From: CAZIPZ01 sp964541075
Lineage (GTDB): Bacteria; Acidobacteriota; Terriglobia; 20CM-2-55-15
DNA length: 8,321 nucleotides
Assembly (NCBI GenBank): GCA_964541075.1
Contig: CAZIPZ010000181.1
Location: 1 to 8,321 of the forward strand
Direction of reading: 5' to 3'
The translations under genes and the position numbers were made by a program. Numbering within the stretch: the first letter of the stretch is position 1; each line of letters starts with the position of its first letter. Shown piece by piece: positions 1 to 6,570 of the stretch. The notes beneath the pieces were generated by a model. That model had not been told where the DNA came from. It ran no database searches and worked only from the letters and a program-made list of their open reading frames with translations.

Positions 1-463
1 GATTCGGGTCAGGTTTTTCGCAGTAGGAGTTCCGGATAAAAAGAACAACTGTCGGACATTCTTCTGTTGACAAGGTTTGCAGCCAGGCAGCCCACCCCAA
101 AATATGATTGTGATTCATCGTCGGACCGAAAACGATCCACTCGCGGCAGCAGCGATTCTGGATGGAAGCGCGGAGGTCTCTAAAGAACTCGTAGTTTTGG
201 ACCAGGGGATTGATGAAATAGCGAAGCACGGGAATGGTGGTCGGAAAATGATAATGAGAACGGCGAAAGACGCCTTCGAAGTCAAAATAGGCGGCCAGCT
301 TGTCGTCGGACTTGCGATGTCCCAGCACTAGAATGGGTTCGCCGCGTTTGACCGCACACTCGTAAAGGCATCGAACATACTCGAAATGGTGACCGGCAAA
401 GCTTTCTAGCGCGTTATCAACAACACAAAGCATTCGGGCGGAAGTATAATCCAGCTCGGACAT
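1..463 (-). CDS. Glycosyltransferase, N-terminal part (paralogue of the divergent neighbour); C-terminus beyond window
   Basis: Reading the minus strand from ATG at 463-461 gives 154 uninterrupted codons that run off the left edge. Hand alignment to the product of the divergent gene at 490 needs no gaps over about 142 residues. I count about 57 identities (roughly 40%), including VDN at residues 15-17, GHHFEYVR at 24-31, VFRR.HY at 65-71, the NP..QNY.FFRD stretch at 85-95, and LGWA.WL at 122-128. This is therefore the N-terminal Rossmann half of the same glycosyltransferase type; the nucleotide-sugar-binding half is not visible. There is no signal peptide or membrane segment, so a cytoplasmic enzyme is expected, adding a sugar to a lipid-linked glycan (inference). 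Two starts are possible. The ATG at 463 has a weak upstream GGGACAG. Met11 (433-431) sits exactly where homology to the paralogue begins. Donor and acceptor cannot be predicted. Confidence 0.85.
   Translation of the reverse strand, partial: MSELDYTSARMLCVVDNALESFAGHHFEYVRCLYECAVKRGEPILVLGHRKSDDKLAAYFDFEGVFRRSHYHFPTTIPVLRYFINPLVQNYEFFRDLRASIQNRCCREWIVFGPTMNHNHILGWAAWLQTLSTEECPTVVLFIRNSYCEKPDPN
445..450 (+). promoter_or_regulatory. Candidate -10 box for the plus-strand operon
   Basis: A perfect TATAAT lies at 445-450. It would place a transcript start near 457 and give a leader of about 33 bases before the GTG at 490. No convincing -35 hexamer lies 16-18 bases upstream, and there is no TG extension. 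The element falls inside the first codons of the divergent gene. The assignment rests on one hexamer and on the need for some promoter close to 490. Confidence 0.3.
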
Positions 464-489
464 TGCGTATCTGTCCCGAAATAACCTGA

Positions 490-1671
490 GTGATTCCGTA
501 TACAACGTTCTGCATCGTTGACAATAGTCTGAAGGACTTTGTCGGCCACCACTTCGAGTATGTGCGCTCGCTGTTACCCGTCTTACAGTCGTTGAAGATA
601 CCCTCGGTCGTGCTTGCGAATCGGTCGGCTTCTTCAGAGCTGAAAAGGACGCTCGGAGTCGAGCCTGTGTTTCGCCGAACGCACTACGCAACTCCATGTC
701 GGATCCGTAAGGTCGCCTTTTTTGCGAATCCCGCGATTATGAACTATTCATTTTTTCGGGATATGCAAGCCGCATTGAATGACCGAACGCGTGCGGACTG
801 GATCCTGTTCGCTCCCAACATTGACCACATGGAGCTATTGGGATGGGCGTGGTGGCTTCGGAGCATTCCCGTAGATAGGCGCCCGCAGGTTCGCCTGCTT
901 CTGCGTTGGTCCTACTTCACCGAGAAAGATTCGCGGGAAAAAGGACGATACTCGGCGCTCGCTGAATTTTCTCTCCGTCAACTGGAGCAATTTCCGTCAC
1001 TCCGCCTTGTGACGGACAGCGAACGCCTTGCAAGCGAACATCGGCGCTTGACCCAGCTTCCGATTAATGTCCTCCCGATTCCGCACACCCAATTTGCCTC
1101 AACTGCCACCCTGAAGATGGCATCGTCGAATCCTCTCGTCGTCTTTCTTGGGGGCGCACGCAGTGAGAAGGGGTTTCCACTCCTGATTGAAGCTGCACCG
1201 CAACTTCTGGCAGCGGGCATCCAGCTCACAGTGCAATGTCACCTGGATGATTCGTCCGATCGGAAAGCAGCAGAGGCAAGGATTAAGGCAGAAAGCATGA
1301 CAGATCCGGGAATCCGTCTTATCAAGGAACCGTTGGATTCCGTCGGCTATTACGCCCTGCTCCGCAGCGCAGACATCATCGTGGCTCCTTACCGCAAACA
1401 GTATTATCGTTCCCGAACGTCAGGAATTGTGGTTGAGGCTCTGGCCGCCGGAAAGCCCGTGGTTGTCCCGGCGGGTACATGGATGGCCGACCAAATTGCA
1501 GATGGAGCCGCAGGCAGAACCTTTGCCGATGGTGATCCCGGCGCTCTTGTGGGTGCAATCAAAGACATTGCGACTCGGATGCACCAATATAGTGCGGAAG
1601 CTGTAACCTATCGGGAGCGTTGGTTAACCATTCACAACCCCACGAGGCTGGTGGAGTCGCTGCTTCAATGA
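490..1671 (+). CDS. Glycosyltransferase, GT-B fold (GT4/GT1-like), first gene of the operon
   Basis: The product is 393 residues, a normal length for a GT-B glycosyltransferase. The N-terminal domain carries VDN at 10-12 and GHHFEYVR at 19-26, shared with the divergent paralogue. The C-terminal donor-binding domain starts with a strand and glycine loop, VVFLGGARSEKG at 217-228. It continues with ADIIVAPY at 294-301 and SGIVVEALAAGKPVVVP at 311-327, the typical GT4 C-terminal signature. In the EX7E motif the second Glu is E316, but the first position is Ser308. No transmembrane segment is evident, so it should be cytoplasmic or peripheral, transferring a sugar from a nucleotide donor to the lipid-linked repeat unit (inference). 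The start is GTG at 490: an in-frame TGA lies immediately before it, and homology to the paralogue begins at residues 6-7. The ribosome-binding site is poor. The stop overlaps the next start by ATGA. The sugar specificity is unknown. Confidence 0.88.
   Translation: MIPYTTFCIVDNSLKDFVGHHFEYVRSLLPVLQSLKIPSVVLANRSASSELKRTLGVEPVFRRTHYATPCRIRKVAFFANPAIMNYSFFRDMQAALNDRTRADWILFAPNIDHMELLGWAWWLRSIPVDRRPQVRLLLRWSYFTEKDSREKGRYSALAEFSLRQLEQFPSLRLVTDSERLASEHRRLTQLPINVLPIPHTQFASTATLKMASSNPLVVFLGGARSEKGFPLLIEAAPQLLAAGIQLTVQCHLDDSSDRKAAEARIKAESMTDPGIRLIKEPLDSVGYYALLRSADIIVAPYRKQYYRSRTSGIVVEALAAGKPVVVPAGTWMADQIADGAAGRTFADGDPGALVGAIKDIATRMHQYSAEAVTYRERWLTIHNPTRLVESLLQ
497..524 (-). promoter_or_regulatory. Candidate sigma-70-type promoter for the minus-strand glycosyltransferase
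   Basis: On the minus strand TTGTCA (524-519) is followed after 16 bases by TATACG (502-497). That is a 5/6 match to the -35 and a 4/6 match to the -10 consensus. A start near 490 would leave a leader of about 27 bases before the ATG at 463. The element lies within the first dozen codons of the plus-strand gene, so the two divergent transcripts would overlap at their 5' ends. The call is from pattern only. Confidence 0.3.
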
Positions 1672-2822
1672 ATCTGTTGTTCATAACCGAACGCTGGCCG
1701 TATCCCCCGACCAACGGTGGAATGCTGCGCACCCATCACTTGCTGAAAGGAATCTCAAAACACCATCAAGTGGATTTGATCTGTTTTGCCGATAGAAATG
1801 TCGAGAATACTGAATACCCTGACCTGAAGGTGCACACCGTACGACCCCGTCTATTCACTAGGTTCGACCGGCTCTGTGGCGTCTTCGACCCAACGCCCAT
1901 TTATCCGCTGGCTAATATCAATGCGGAATTTGCAGACAAACTTCGTGAACTCGACGCCCAAGGCCGTGTGGACTTGGTGCACATCGACACACTCGGCATG
2001 GGATATTACGCTGGATTAATCAATGCACCATGTGTGATCGATGTGATGGATTGCATCTCGGTCAACTACAGGCGTCTTGCTTCGATCCAATCCAACTGGA
2101 TCAAGAGCATTTCCTATGGATTGGAAGCCATCAAGACCGAACAGTTCGAACGCTCAGTGGCGCTGAAAACCCAGTTCATGATCACGTGCACAATGGAAGA
2201 CGCGAAACGGTTGGATGAAATTACAGGAGTATCCGCCAGAATCGTCGAGAATGGCATCGATGCGCCTGTGGCGTTTCAGAAAAAAGGCAGTCCGGACCAC
2301 TCCCTTGTATTCGTTGGGTTCCTGGATTACAGCGCGAACCGAGACGCAGTCACGTTCTTTGCGTCGCAAGTACTGCCGCTGGTCTTGCGTGAATTTCCCG
2401 ACTCTGTTTTCCACGTCATAGGCAAAGGTTCGCCTCCCGTGGTTGATAACGCTCACGCCGTCCGTTTCAGGGGGTATGTTGATGACCTTGCCGGAGTTTA
2501 TGCAAACGCTTCAGTCGTAGTAGCCCCGTTGCGATCGGGGAGTGGGATTAAGAACAAAGTACTCGAGGCCATGGCATACGCTAGGCCGGTCGCTGCAACT
2601 CCGGTGGCGGTAGAGGGTATTGGCGCAACCGCAGGCATTCATTATCTCGTCGAAAATACTCCGGACGGTTTGGCTGCGGGCATCATTCGTCTATTTAAGG
2701 ACGCCTCGCTTTTGGACACGATGGGTGGCTCCGGACAACAGTATGTCCGAAACAAATTCAGTTGGAATACAGCCACAGAAAAGCTATTGGCAATCTATGA
2801 GAAAGCGGTGCAACAGAGGTGA
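1668..2822 (+). CDS. GT4-family glycosyltransferase
   Basis: The product is 384 residues with a GT-B fold. The N-terminus, LLFITERWPYPPTNGGMLR at 3-21, is the classic GT4 first strand and glycine loop. DLVHIDTLG lies at 102-110 and CTMEDAKRL at 174-182. A VENGID linker (193-198) leads to the second domain, with LVFVGFLDYSANRDAV at 213-228, then RFRGYVDDLAGVYANASVVVAPL at 266-288 and GSGIKNKVLEAMAYARPV at 291-308, ending in the donor-phosphate-binding helix. This resembles GT4 enzymes of exopolysaccharide loci, including those annotated as exosortase-associated sugar transferases, but no PEP-CTERM or exosortase gene is visible. The chosen start is ATG at 1668, which overlaps the upstream TGA as ATGA and has GTGGAG at 1651-1656. 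An upstream in-frame ATG at 1620 lies deep in the previous gene and would add 16 residues without family character. It is presumably translationally coupled to its neighbour; the substrate is unknown. Confidence 0.9.
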   Translation: MNLLFITERWPYPPTNGGMLRTHHLLKGISKHHQVDLICFADRNVENTEYPDLKVHTVRPRLFTRFDRLCGVFDPTPIYPLANINAEFADKLRELDAQGRVDLVHIDTLGMGYYAGLINAPCVIDVMDCISVNYRRLASIQSNWIKSISYGLEAIKTEQFERSVALKTQFMITCTMEDAKRLDEITGVSARIVENGIDAPVAFQKKGSPDHSLVFVGFLDYSANRDAVTFFASQVLPLVLREFPDSVFHVIGKGSPPVVDNAHAVRFRGYVDDLAGVYANASVVVAPLRSGSGIKNKVLEAMAYARPVAATPVAVEGIGATAGIHYLVENTPDGLAAGIIRLFKDASLLDTMGGSGQQYVRNKFSWNTATEKLLAIYEKAVQQR

Positions 2823-4213
2823 GTAGGGTTGCTTCGACGCTTGCCAAGGTGTCGGTGACTGAGTCGAATTTAGTGGCTCTTGGCCTGGGATCGGCCTGGA
2901 CGCAGTTCGGCTTATCCATATTGTTTTCTTTCCTTCGCTACGCTCTGCTGTTCAGGTATGTATCGCAGGCCGACCTCGGCCTCGGCATACTATTAATGAC
3001 AGGATTACAGTTCCTTTTTATTTTCGATTCGATGCTGGCACCCGGCATTACGACCGAAGTAGGGCGAGCATGGAACGGCAACCTTCCAGCGGACGTGGTT
3101 TCAAGCTGCCGGTGGATCTACCGGAAGGCGCTCATATTTTTCTTCGCGGCATCCGTCGTTGCGCTTCCGATCATCATATACTTCGCCCGAGACTACGGAC
3201 GTTATCCTCTGCTGCTTACGCTCTGGATGTTGTTTGCAGCCCGGGCGGCGCTCGGCTTTGTGGCAGGAGGAAAGTTCCATGTGCTGACCGGAACAGGAAT
3301 GTACTTCAGCGGAAAGGTTGGTCAGATTGCAAGCGACATGGCCGGCCTGGCCACCCTATTTATCGCCCTGGTGGGCGGATTAGGCGTACTCGCCATCGGA
3401 GTCGCCGGAGTTGCCGAAGGAGCAATGCAGTGGATTATTGCGAACTGGTTCTTCCAAAGGCGGATCGATGCGGACGTTAATACGCCCCCATCCGCGGAGG
3501 TTGTGCAGCGGCTGAAAGAAAGCGCCTTCGCACTTCTCGGAAACTCGCTTGGGGTCTTCCTAATCTATCACACGGATAATTTTTTCCTTGCTCGGTACGT
3601 CGGCCTCGCAACGGTGGCCGACTACAGCATTGCATACAAACTGGCGTTCCTTTTGCCTACATTCTGCAATCCGTTTTACAACGCTATCTATCCGCGTTTC
3701 GTGAATGCGATCAAGGACTCCGACCGGGCCAAGCTTCGCGAATTCTTTCAACTGGTTCGCCTGAATCACCTGCTCGCTGGGGGTATTGGACTGGGAATCA
3801 TCTTTCTTGGAAGACAGGTAATTGATATATGGGTGGGTCCTGGGCATTTCATCGGCATAAGCGTTGTTGGATTCATGGTTGCGACGTTCGTGTTGGACAA
3901 CATCCATTATCCTCACGGGTACACCTTCATGAGTAAGAACAGGACGAGGGTGCTGATGTATTCCGCTCTTTGCGCGGGCCTTCTGAACCTCGTCCTCACT
4001 GCCTGGATGGCTCCCCGCTACGGCGCAGTAGGGATTGCCGCCGGGACGTTCCTCGCTCAACTTGTCTGCGTGAACGTTCTTTTACCGGTGCTTTCGTTGC
4101 GCGCACTGAACTACGGAGTGATCGAGTATCTCCAGCATACCGTGTTACCTGCGGCTCTGATCTGGGGACTGCCAGCGCTTTACTGGCTCTACAGAACCGC
4201 ACCTTGGCGCTAA
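2819..4213 (+). CDS. Wzx-type flippase for a lipid-linked oligosaccharide (MOP superfamily)
   Basis: The product is 464 residues and highly hydrophobic, with roughly 12 predictable membrane segments (for example about 27-45, 52-72, 106-124, 172-192, 350-370, 384-402, 408-432 and 440-460) separated by short charged loops. The length, the segment layout and the early QADLGLGILL stretch following the first helix fit the polysaccharide-biosynthesis (RfbX/Wzx) branch of the MOP superfamily. These proteins move undecaprenyl-diphosphate-linked repeat units from the cytoplasmic to the periplasmic face of the inner membrane. The context of glycosyltransferases and a sugar-phosphate transferase supports this. 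The start is GTG at 2819, overlapping the previous stop as GTGA. Its Shine-Dalgarno-like AGAGG abuts the start too closely to be ideal, so reinitiation is likely. A GTG at 2855, preceded by AAGG, is an alternative. Sequence alone does not identify the sugar carried. Confidence 0.88.
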   Translation: MSRVASTLAKVSVTESNLVALGLGSAWTQFGLSILFSFLRYALLFRYVSQADLGLGILLMTGLQFLFIFDSMLAPGITTEVGRAWNGNLPADVVSSCRWIYRKALIFFFAASVVALPIIIYFARDYGRYPLLLTLWMLFAARAALGFVAGGKFHVLTGTGMYFSGKVGQIASDMAGLATLFIALVGGLGVLAIGVAGVAEGAMQWIIANWFFQRRIDADVNTPPSAEVVQRLKESAFALLGNSLGVFLIYHTDNFFLARYVGLATVADYSIAYKLAFLLPTFCNPFYNAIYPRFVNAIKDSDRAKLREFFQLVRLNHLLAGGIGLGIIFLGRQVIDIWVGPGHFIGISVVGFMVATFVLDNIHYPHGYTFMSKNRTRVLMYSALCAGLLNLVLTAWMAPRYGAVGIAAGTFLAQLVCVNVLLPVLSLRALNYGVIEYLQHTVLPAALIWGLPALYWLYRTAPWR

Positions 4214-4220
4214 GTGTCAG

Positions 4221-4277
4221 ATGAAGCTTGAAATGCGTGCGGCCTGGAGAGAATATCTGCCGAGCTTTAATTTATGA
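4221..4277 (+). CDS. Possible 18-residue coupling peptide (minigene) ahead of the sugar-phosphate transferase
   Basis: This is the only gap in the operon, yet it contains an ATG-started frame of 18 codons. The peptide reads MKLEMRAAWREYLPSFNL and its TGA (4275-4277) overlaps the next gene's ATG as ATGA. This is the same arrangement as at four real junctions in this operon. It begins 7 bases after the flippase stop, so a terminating ribosome could reinitiate. No good Shine-Dalgarno sequence precedes it, and the peptide has no motif. It may be a genuine leader or coupling frame, a remnant, or chance, since short frames are common. The peptide itself need not have a function. Confidence 0.3.
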   Translation: MKLEMRAAWREYLPSFNL

Positions 4278-5269
4278 TCACCCACGCAGCCGCGTTCATA
4301 TTGAGCTTCGTCTTCGCACTTTATTGGACTCCTCTCATGCGGCGCGCTGCGCTCCAACTCGGAATCGTGGACACACCTGACGGAAACCTTAAGAAGCATG
4401 ACGCCGCAGTGCCGTACTTTGGCGGCGTCGCTGTCTTCACTGCGTTTTTGTTGACGGTCGGCGTCCTGACGGACTTCAGCCAGGAAACCCTTGGCCTGCT
4501 GCTTTCGGGCAGCATCGCGCTGATGGTCGGTCTAATTGATGATTTTGGCGTCCTAACGCCCCCTCAAAAGCTACTCGGCCAAACGCTGGCCGCGCTCGTG
4601 CTCGTCAAGAGCGGAACGTTTATCAAGCTGGAGTTCCTGCCGATCTGGTTGGCAATTCCCCTAACCGTCCTATGGATCCTCGCAGTAACGAACGCATTGA
4701 ACATCATCGACATCATGGATGGCTTGGCATCCGGCGTCGCGAGCATTGCAGCCATGGCGATCGGAATTGCTAACATCATGGCCGGGCGCAGTGCGCAGGC
4801 TTTTCTTTCGATCGTCCTGGCCGGGGCTATTCTCGGATTTTTGCGCCACAATTTTCATCCCGCCAAAATATATTTGGGAGATGCGGGAAGCCTCTTCGTC
4901 GGATTCATGTTAGCCGCTTTGTCCATGAACGCGGGGTACACGCGTTCAAACCTCCTGGCAGTGATAAGTCCAGTCCTGATTCTAGGCATTCCTCTTTTCG
5001 ATCTTTCCCTGGTGATGTTCATTCGCTGGCGAAAGGGCCTGCCAATGACAAAGGGTAGTCCCGACCACTTCGCTCTTCGTCTACGGCGCTGCAAGCTATC
5101 CGTCCGAGAAACGGCGGTGACGACCTACATCATCGGCGTACTTCTGGCGGGCGTTGCCCTCTTAATGAGCCAGGTCACGCTTGAGTGGGCGGTGGCCACC
5201 ATGGGAGGAACGTTATCGCTGGCGTGTCTCTCCGCATATCTGCTCATGAAAGTGGACATGACTTCATGA
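4274..5269 (+). CDS. Polyprenyl-phosphate sugar-1-phosphate transferase (WecA/MraY family)
   Basis: The product is 331 residues, a polytopic membrane enzyme of the polyprenyl-phosphate N-acetylhexosamine-1-phosphate transferase family. Family motifs appear in order: DTPDGNLKKHDAAVPYFGG at 33-51; LIDDFGVLTPPQKLLGQ at 87-103, whose Asp pair (89-90) binds magnesium; NALNIIDIMDGLASG at 140-154; the PAKIYLGDAGSLFVG segment at 196-210; and the cytoplasmic SPDHFALRL loop at 262-270, equivalent to the family His-rich loop. The enzyme transfers a sugar-1-phosphate from a UDP-sugar to undecaprenyl phosphate, the first committed step of repeat-unit assembly. The WecA-like branch is favoured over MraY because it sits in a glycan operon with no peptidoglycan genes. 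UDP-GlcNAc or a related HexNAc is the likely donor, but this is not proven. The ATG at 4274 directly follows an in-frame TAA (4268-4270). Its own ribosome-binding site is weak (GAGC at 4262-4265). The next gene overlaps by ATGA. Confidence 0.92.
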   Translation: MITHAAAFILSFVFALYWTPLMRRAALQLGIVDTPDGNLKKHDAAVPYFGGVAVFTAFLLTVGVLTDFSQETLGLLLSGSIALMVGLIDDFGVLTPPQKLLGQTLAALVLVKSGTFIKLEFLPIWLAIPLTVLWILAVTNALNIIDIMDGLASGVASIAAMAIGIANIMAGRSAQAFLSIVLAGAILGFLRHNFHPAKIYLGDAGSLFVGFMLAALSMNAGYTRSNLLAVISPVLILGIPLFDLSLVMFIRWRKGLPMTKGSPDHFALRLRRCKLSVRETAVTTYIIGVLLAGVALLMSQVTLEWAVATMGGTLSLACLSAYLLMKVDMTS

Positions 5270-6570
5270 GAAAGGTGGTCGTCATTGGCGGCGGCCTTGC
5301 AGGTCTGAGCGCTGGATATCACCTTCGTGAATACGATCCCGTCGTGTTCGAAAAGGAAACGGCGATTGGCGGTTTATGCCGTTCTTTCTCTCAAGATGGA
5401 TTCACGTTCGACTGCACTGGACATTTGATCCATCTGAAAAACGCGTACACGAAGGAACTTATCGCGAGTTTACTTCCGAACGCTTTCAATTCCCACGAAC
5501 GGCTAGCGGCCATATATTCGAAATCGACCGTCACGCCTTATCCTTTCCAGGCGAACACCTATGGTCTCCCGCCCGAAGTGGTCAAGGAGTGTGTGATCGG
5601 TTTCGTCGAAAGTATGCTGGCGCCCACAAATGGCGGCGCGCGAAACTTTCACGATTGGGTTCTGCAAACTTTCGGGAGCGGAATCGCAAAGCATTTCATG
5701 CTTCCTTACAACGAAAAATTCTGGAAAGAGGATTTGCATACGATCACATCCGACTGGGTCAGTTGGTCTATTCCCAAGCCCTCCCTGGAGGAAGTTGTTA
5801 ATGGCGCGCTGGGGCTGACCAATAAAGGGATGGGATACAATCCGCGATTTATATACCCAAAGCGGGGCGGTATAGACTGCCTTCCCAGGGCGCTCGCAAA
5901 ACCGATTCGCCGCGTTCACATGAGTGAAACGGTCGAAAGCATCGATCCCAAGAAGAAAGTAATACGAGTCTCGAGCGGCCGTGAGGAGCCTTATGATTTC
6001 CTGATCACGACATTGCCCCTGCCTCTTCTCTTTCGCATGCTGAAAGACACTAAGGACTCTCTCAATCAAGACGCTGCCGGGCTTCGGGCTGTTTCGGTTC
6101 TGAATATCAATCTCGGGATCAATCGACCTGAGATCAGCGATCAGCATTGGATTTATTTTCCGGAGAATCGGTTCGTGTTCTCGAGAGTCGGTTTCCCAAT
6201 GAATTTTTCGACAGCCGTCGCTCCTGAAGGTTCAAGCTCCATGTACATCGAAATCACGCATCCGCAGGAAGAAAGCTGGGACGTGGATAAGGCGACTGAG
6301 CAATCGATTGAGGATCTTCGGACCTGCGGGATTCTCCATCCGGAAGATCGCATTCTCACGCGCCACGTCATTGACATCCGACACGCTTACGTGATCTTCG
6401 ATGAACACCGTCAAAAGTGTCTCCAAGGTCTGATCGATTACCTCGAATCCCGGAACATTTTTACTGCTGGACGTTATGGCCGCTGGGAGTACTACTCGAT
6501 GGAGGACTCCATCCTGAGCGGTAAGACAGCCGCAGAAAGGGTCCTGGCAAAAATAGGGAGTCCTGGTTGA
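5266..6570 (+). CDS. FAD-dependent oxidoreductase, UDP-galactopyranose mutase / protoporphyrinogen oxidase-like
   Basis: The product is 434 residues. A dinucleotide-binding fold opens the protein: VVVIGGGLAGLSAG at 4-17 (GxGxxG at 8-13), the acidic ribose-binding residue E29, and the second glycine pair GG at 35-36. TFDCTGHLIHL follows at about 47-57 and is comparable to the GPHIFHT region of UGM. The C-terminal FAD motif GRYGRWEYYSMEDSILSG at about 402-419 resembles the UGM pattern GR...Y.Y..MD. No signal peptide is seen, so it should be cytoplasmic. Genes of this type are often labelled protoporphyrinogen oxidase, but a place inside a glycan operon between the sugar-phosphate transferase and a glycosyltransferase makes a sugar-modifying role more likely (inference). 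True UGM catalytic residues cannot be confirmed by eye. The ATG at 5266 overlaps the previous stop as ATGA, has GTGGA at 5252-5256 upstream, and places the glycine loop near the N-terminus as usual. An upstream in-frame ATG (5185) would add 27 unrelated residues. Confidence 0.85.
   Translation: MRKVVVIGGGLAGLSAGYHLREYDPVVFEKETAIGGLCRSFSQDGFTFDCTGHLIHLKNAYTKELIASLLPNAFNSHERLAAIYSKSTVTPYPFQANTYGLPPEVVKECVIGFVESMLAPTNGGARNFHDWVLQTFGSGIAKHFMLPYNEKFWKEDLHTITSDWVSWSIPKPSLEEVVNGALGLTNKGMGYNPRFIYPKRGGIDCLPRALAKPIRRVHMSETVESIDPKKKVIRVSSGREEPYDFLITTLPLPLLFRMLKDTKDSLNQDAAGLRAVSVLNINLGINRPEISDQHWIYFPENRFVFSRVGFPMNFSTAVAPEGSSSMYIEITHPQEESWDVDKATEQSIEDLRTCGILHPEDRILTRHVIDIRHAYVIFDEHRQKCLQGLIDYLESRNIFTAGRYGRWEYYSMEDSILSGKTAAERVLAKIGSPG
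6555..6560 (+). promoter_or_regulatory. Ribosome-binding site supporting a TTG start
   Basis: AGGGAG at 6555-6560 lies 6 bases before TTG at 6567. It is the clearest Shine-Dalgarno match among the operon junctions. It supports the rare TTG start of the following glycosyltransferase, which overlaps the preceding TGA as TTGA. Confidence 0.6.

Larger units (their letters stand above)
371..567. repeat. Imperfect inverted repeat formed by the head-to-head paralogous genes
   Basis: Bases 371-394 (read on minus) and 544-567 (read on plus) both encode GHHFEYVR and match at 20 of 24 positions by eye. The arms are symmetric around about position 469, inside the 26-base gap between the two divergent genes. 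The match is the best-conserved part of a longer diverged inverted duplication covering both 5' halves. The arms are 149 bases apart, so this is most likely a trace of gene duplication or of protein-level constraint, not a functional hairpin. Confidence 0.5.

Noticed and set aside
77..331. Plus-strand 84-codon frame
   Set aside because: It lies entirely antisense to the left glycosyltransferase, whose minus-strand translation is clearly homologous to the neighbouring gene; no motif or ribosome-binding site supports it.
443..448. TATACT on the minus strand as a -10 for a start at Met11 of the left gene
   Set aside because: It would put the transcript start only about three bases before that ATG and has no -35; the TTGTCA/TATACG pair further upstream fits better.
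3015..3045. TGGCAC resembling a sigma-54 -24 element within the flippase gene
   Set aside because: The required TTGC-type -12 element is absent at the right spacing, and the site is inside a coding sequence.
3070..3480. Plus-strand 136-codon frame within the flippase
   Set aside because: It is an Arg/Gly/His-rich shadow of a membrane protein gene in another frame.
4228..4257. Internal promoter in the gap before the sugar-phosphate transferase
   Set aside because: TTGAAA at 4228-4233 is a reasonable -35, but only poor -10 candidates (GAATAT, AATATC) follow at the right distance.
5503..6147. Long minus-strand frame of 214 codons
   Set aside because: It is antisense to the flavoprotein, whose FAD motifs and family features lie in the plus frame; its translation shows no recognisable domain.
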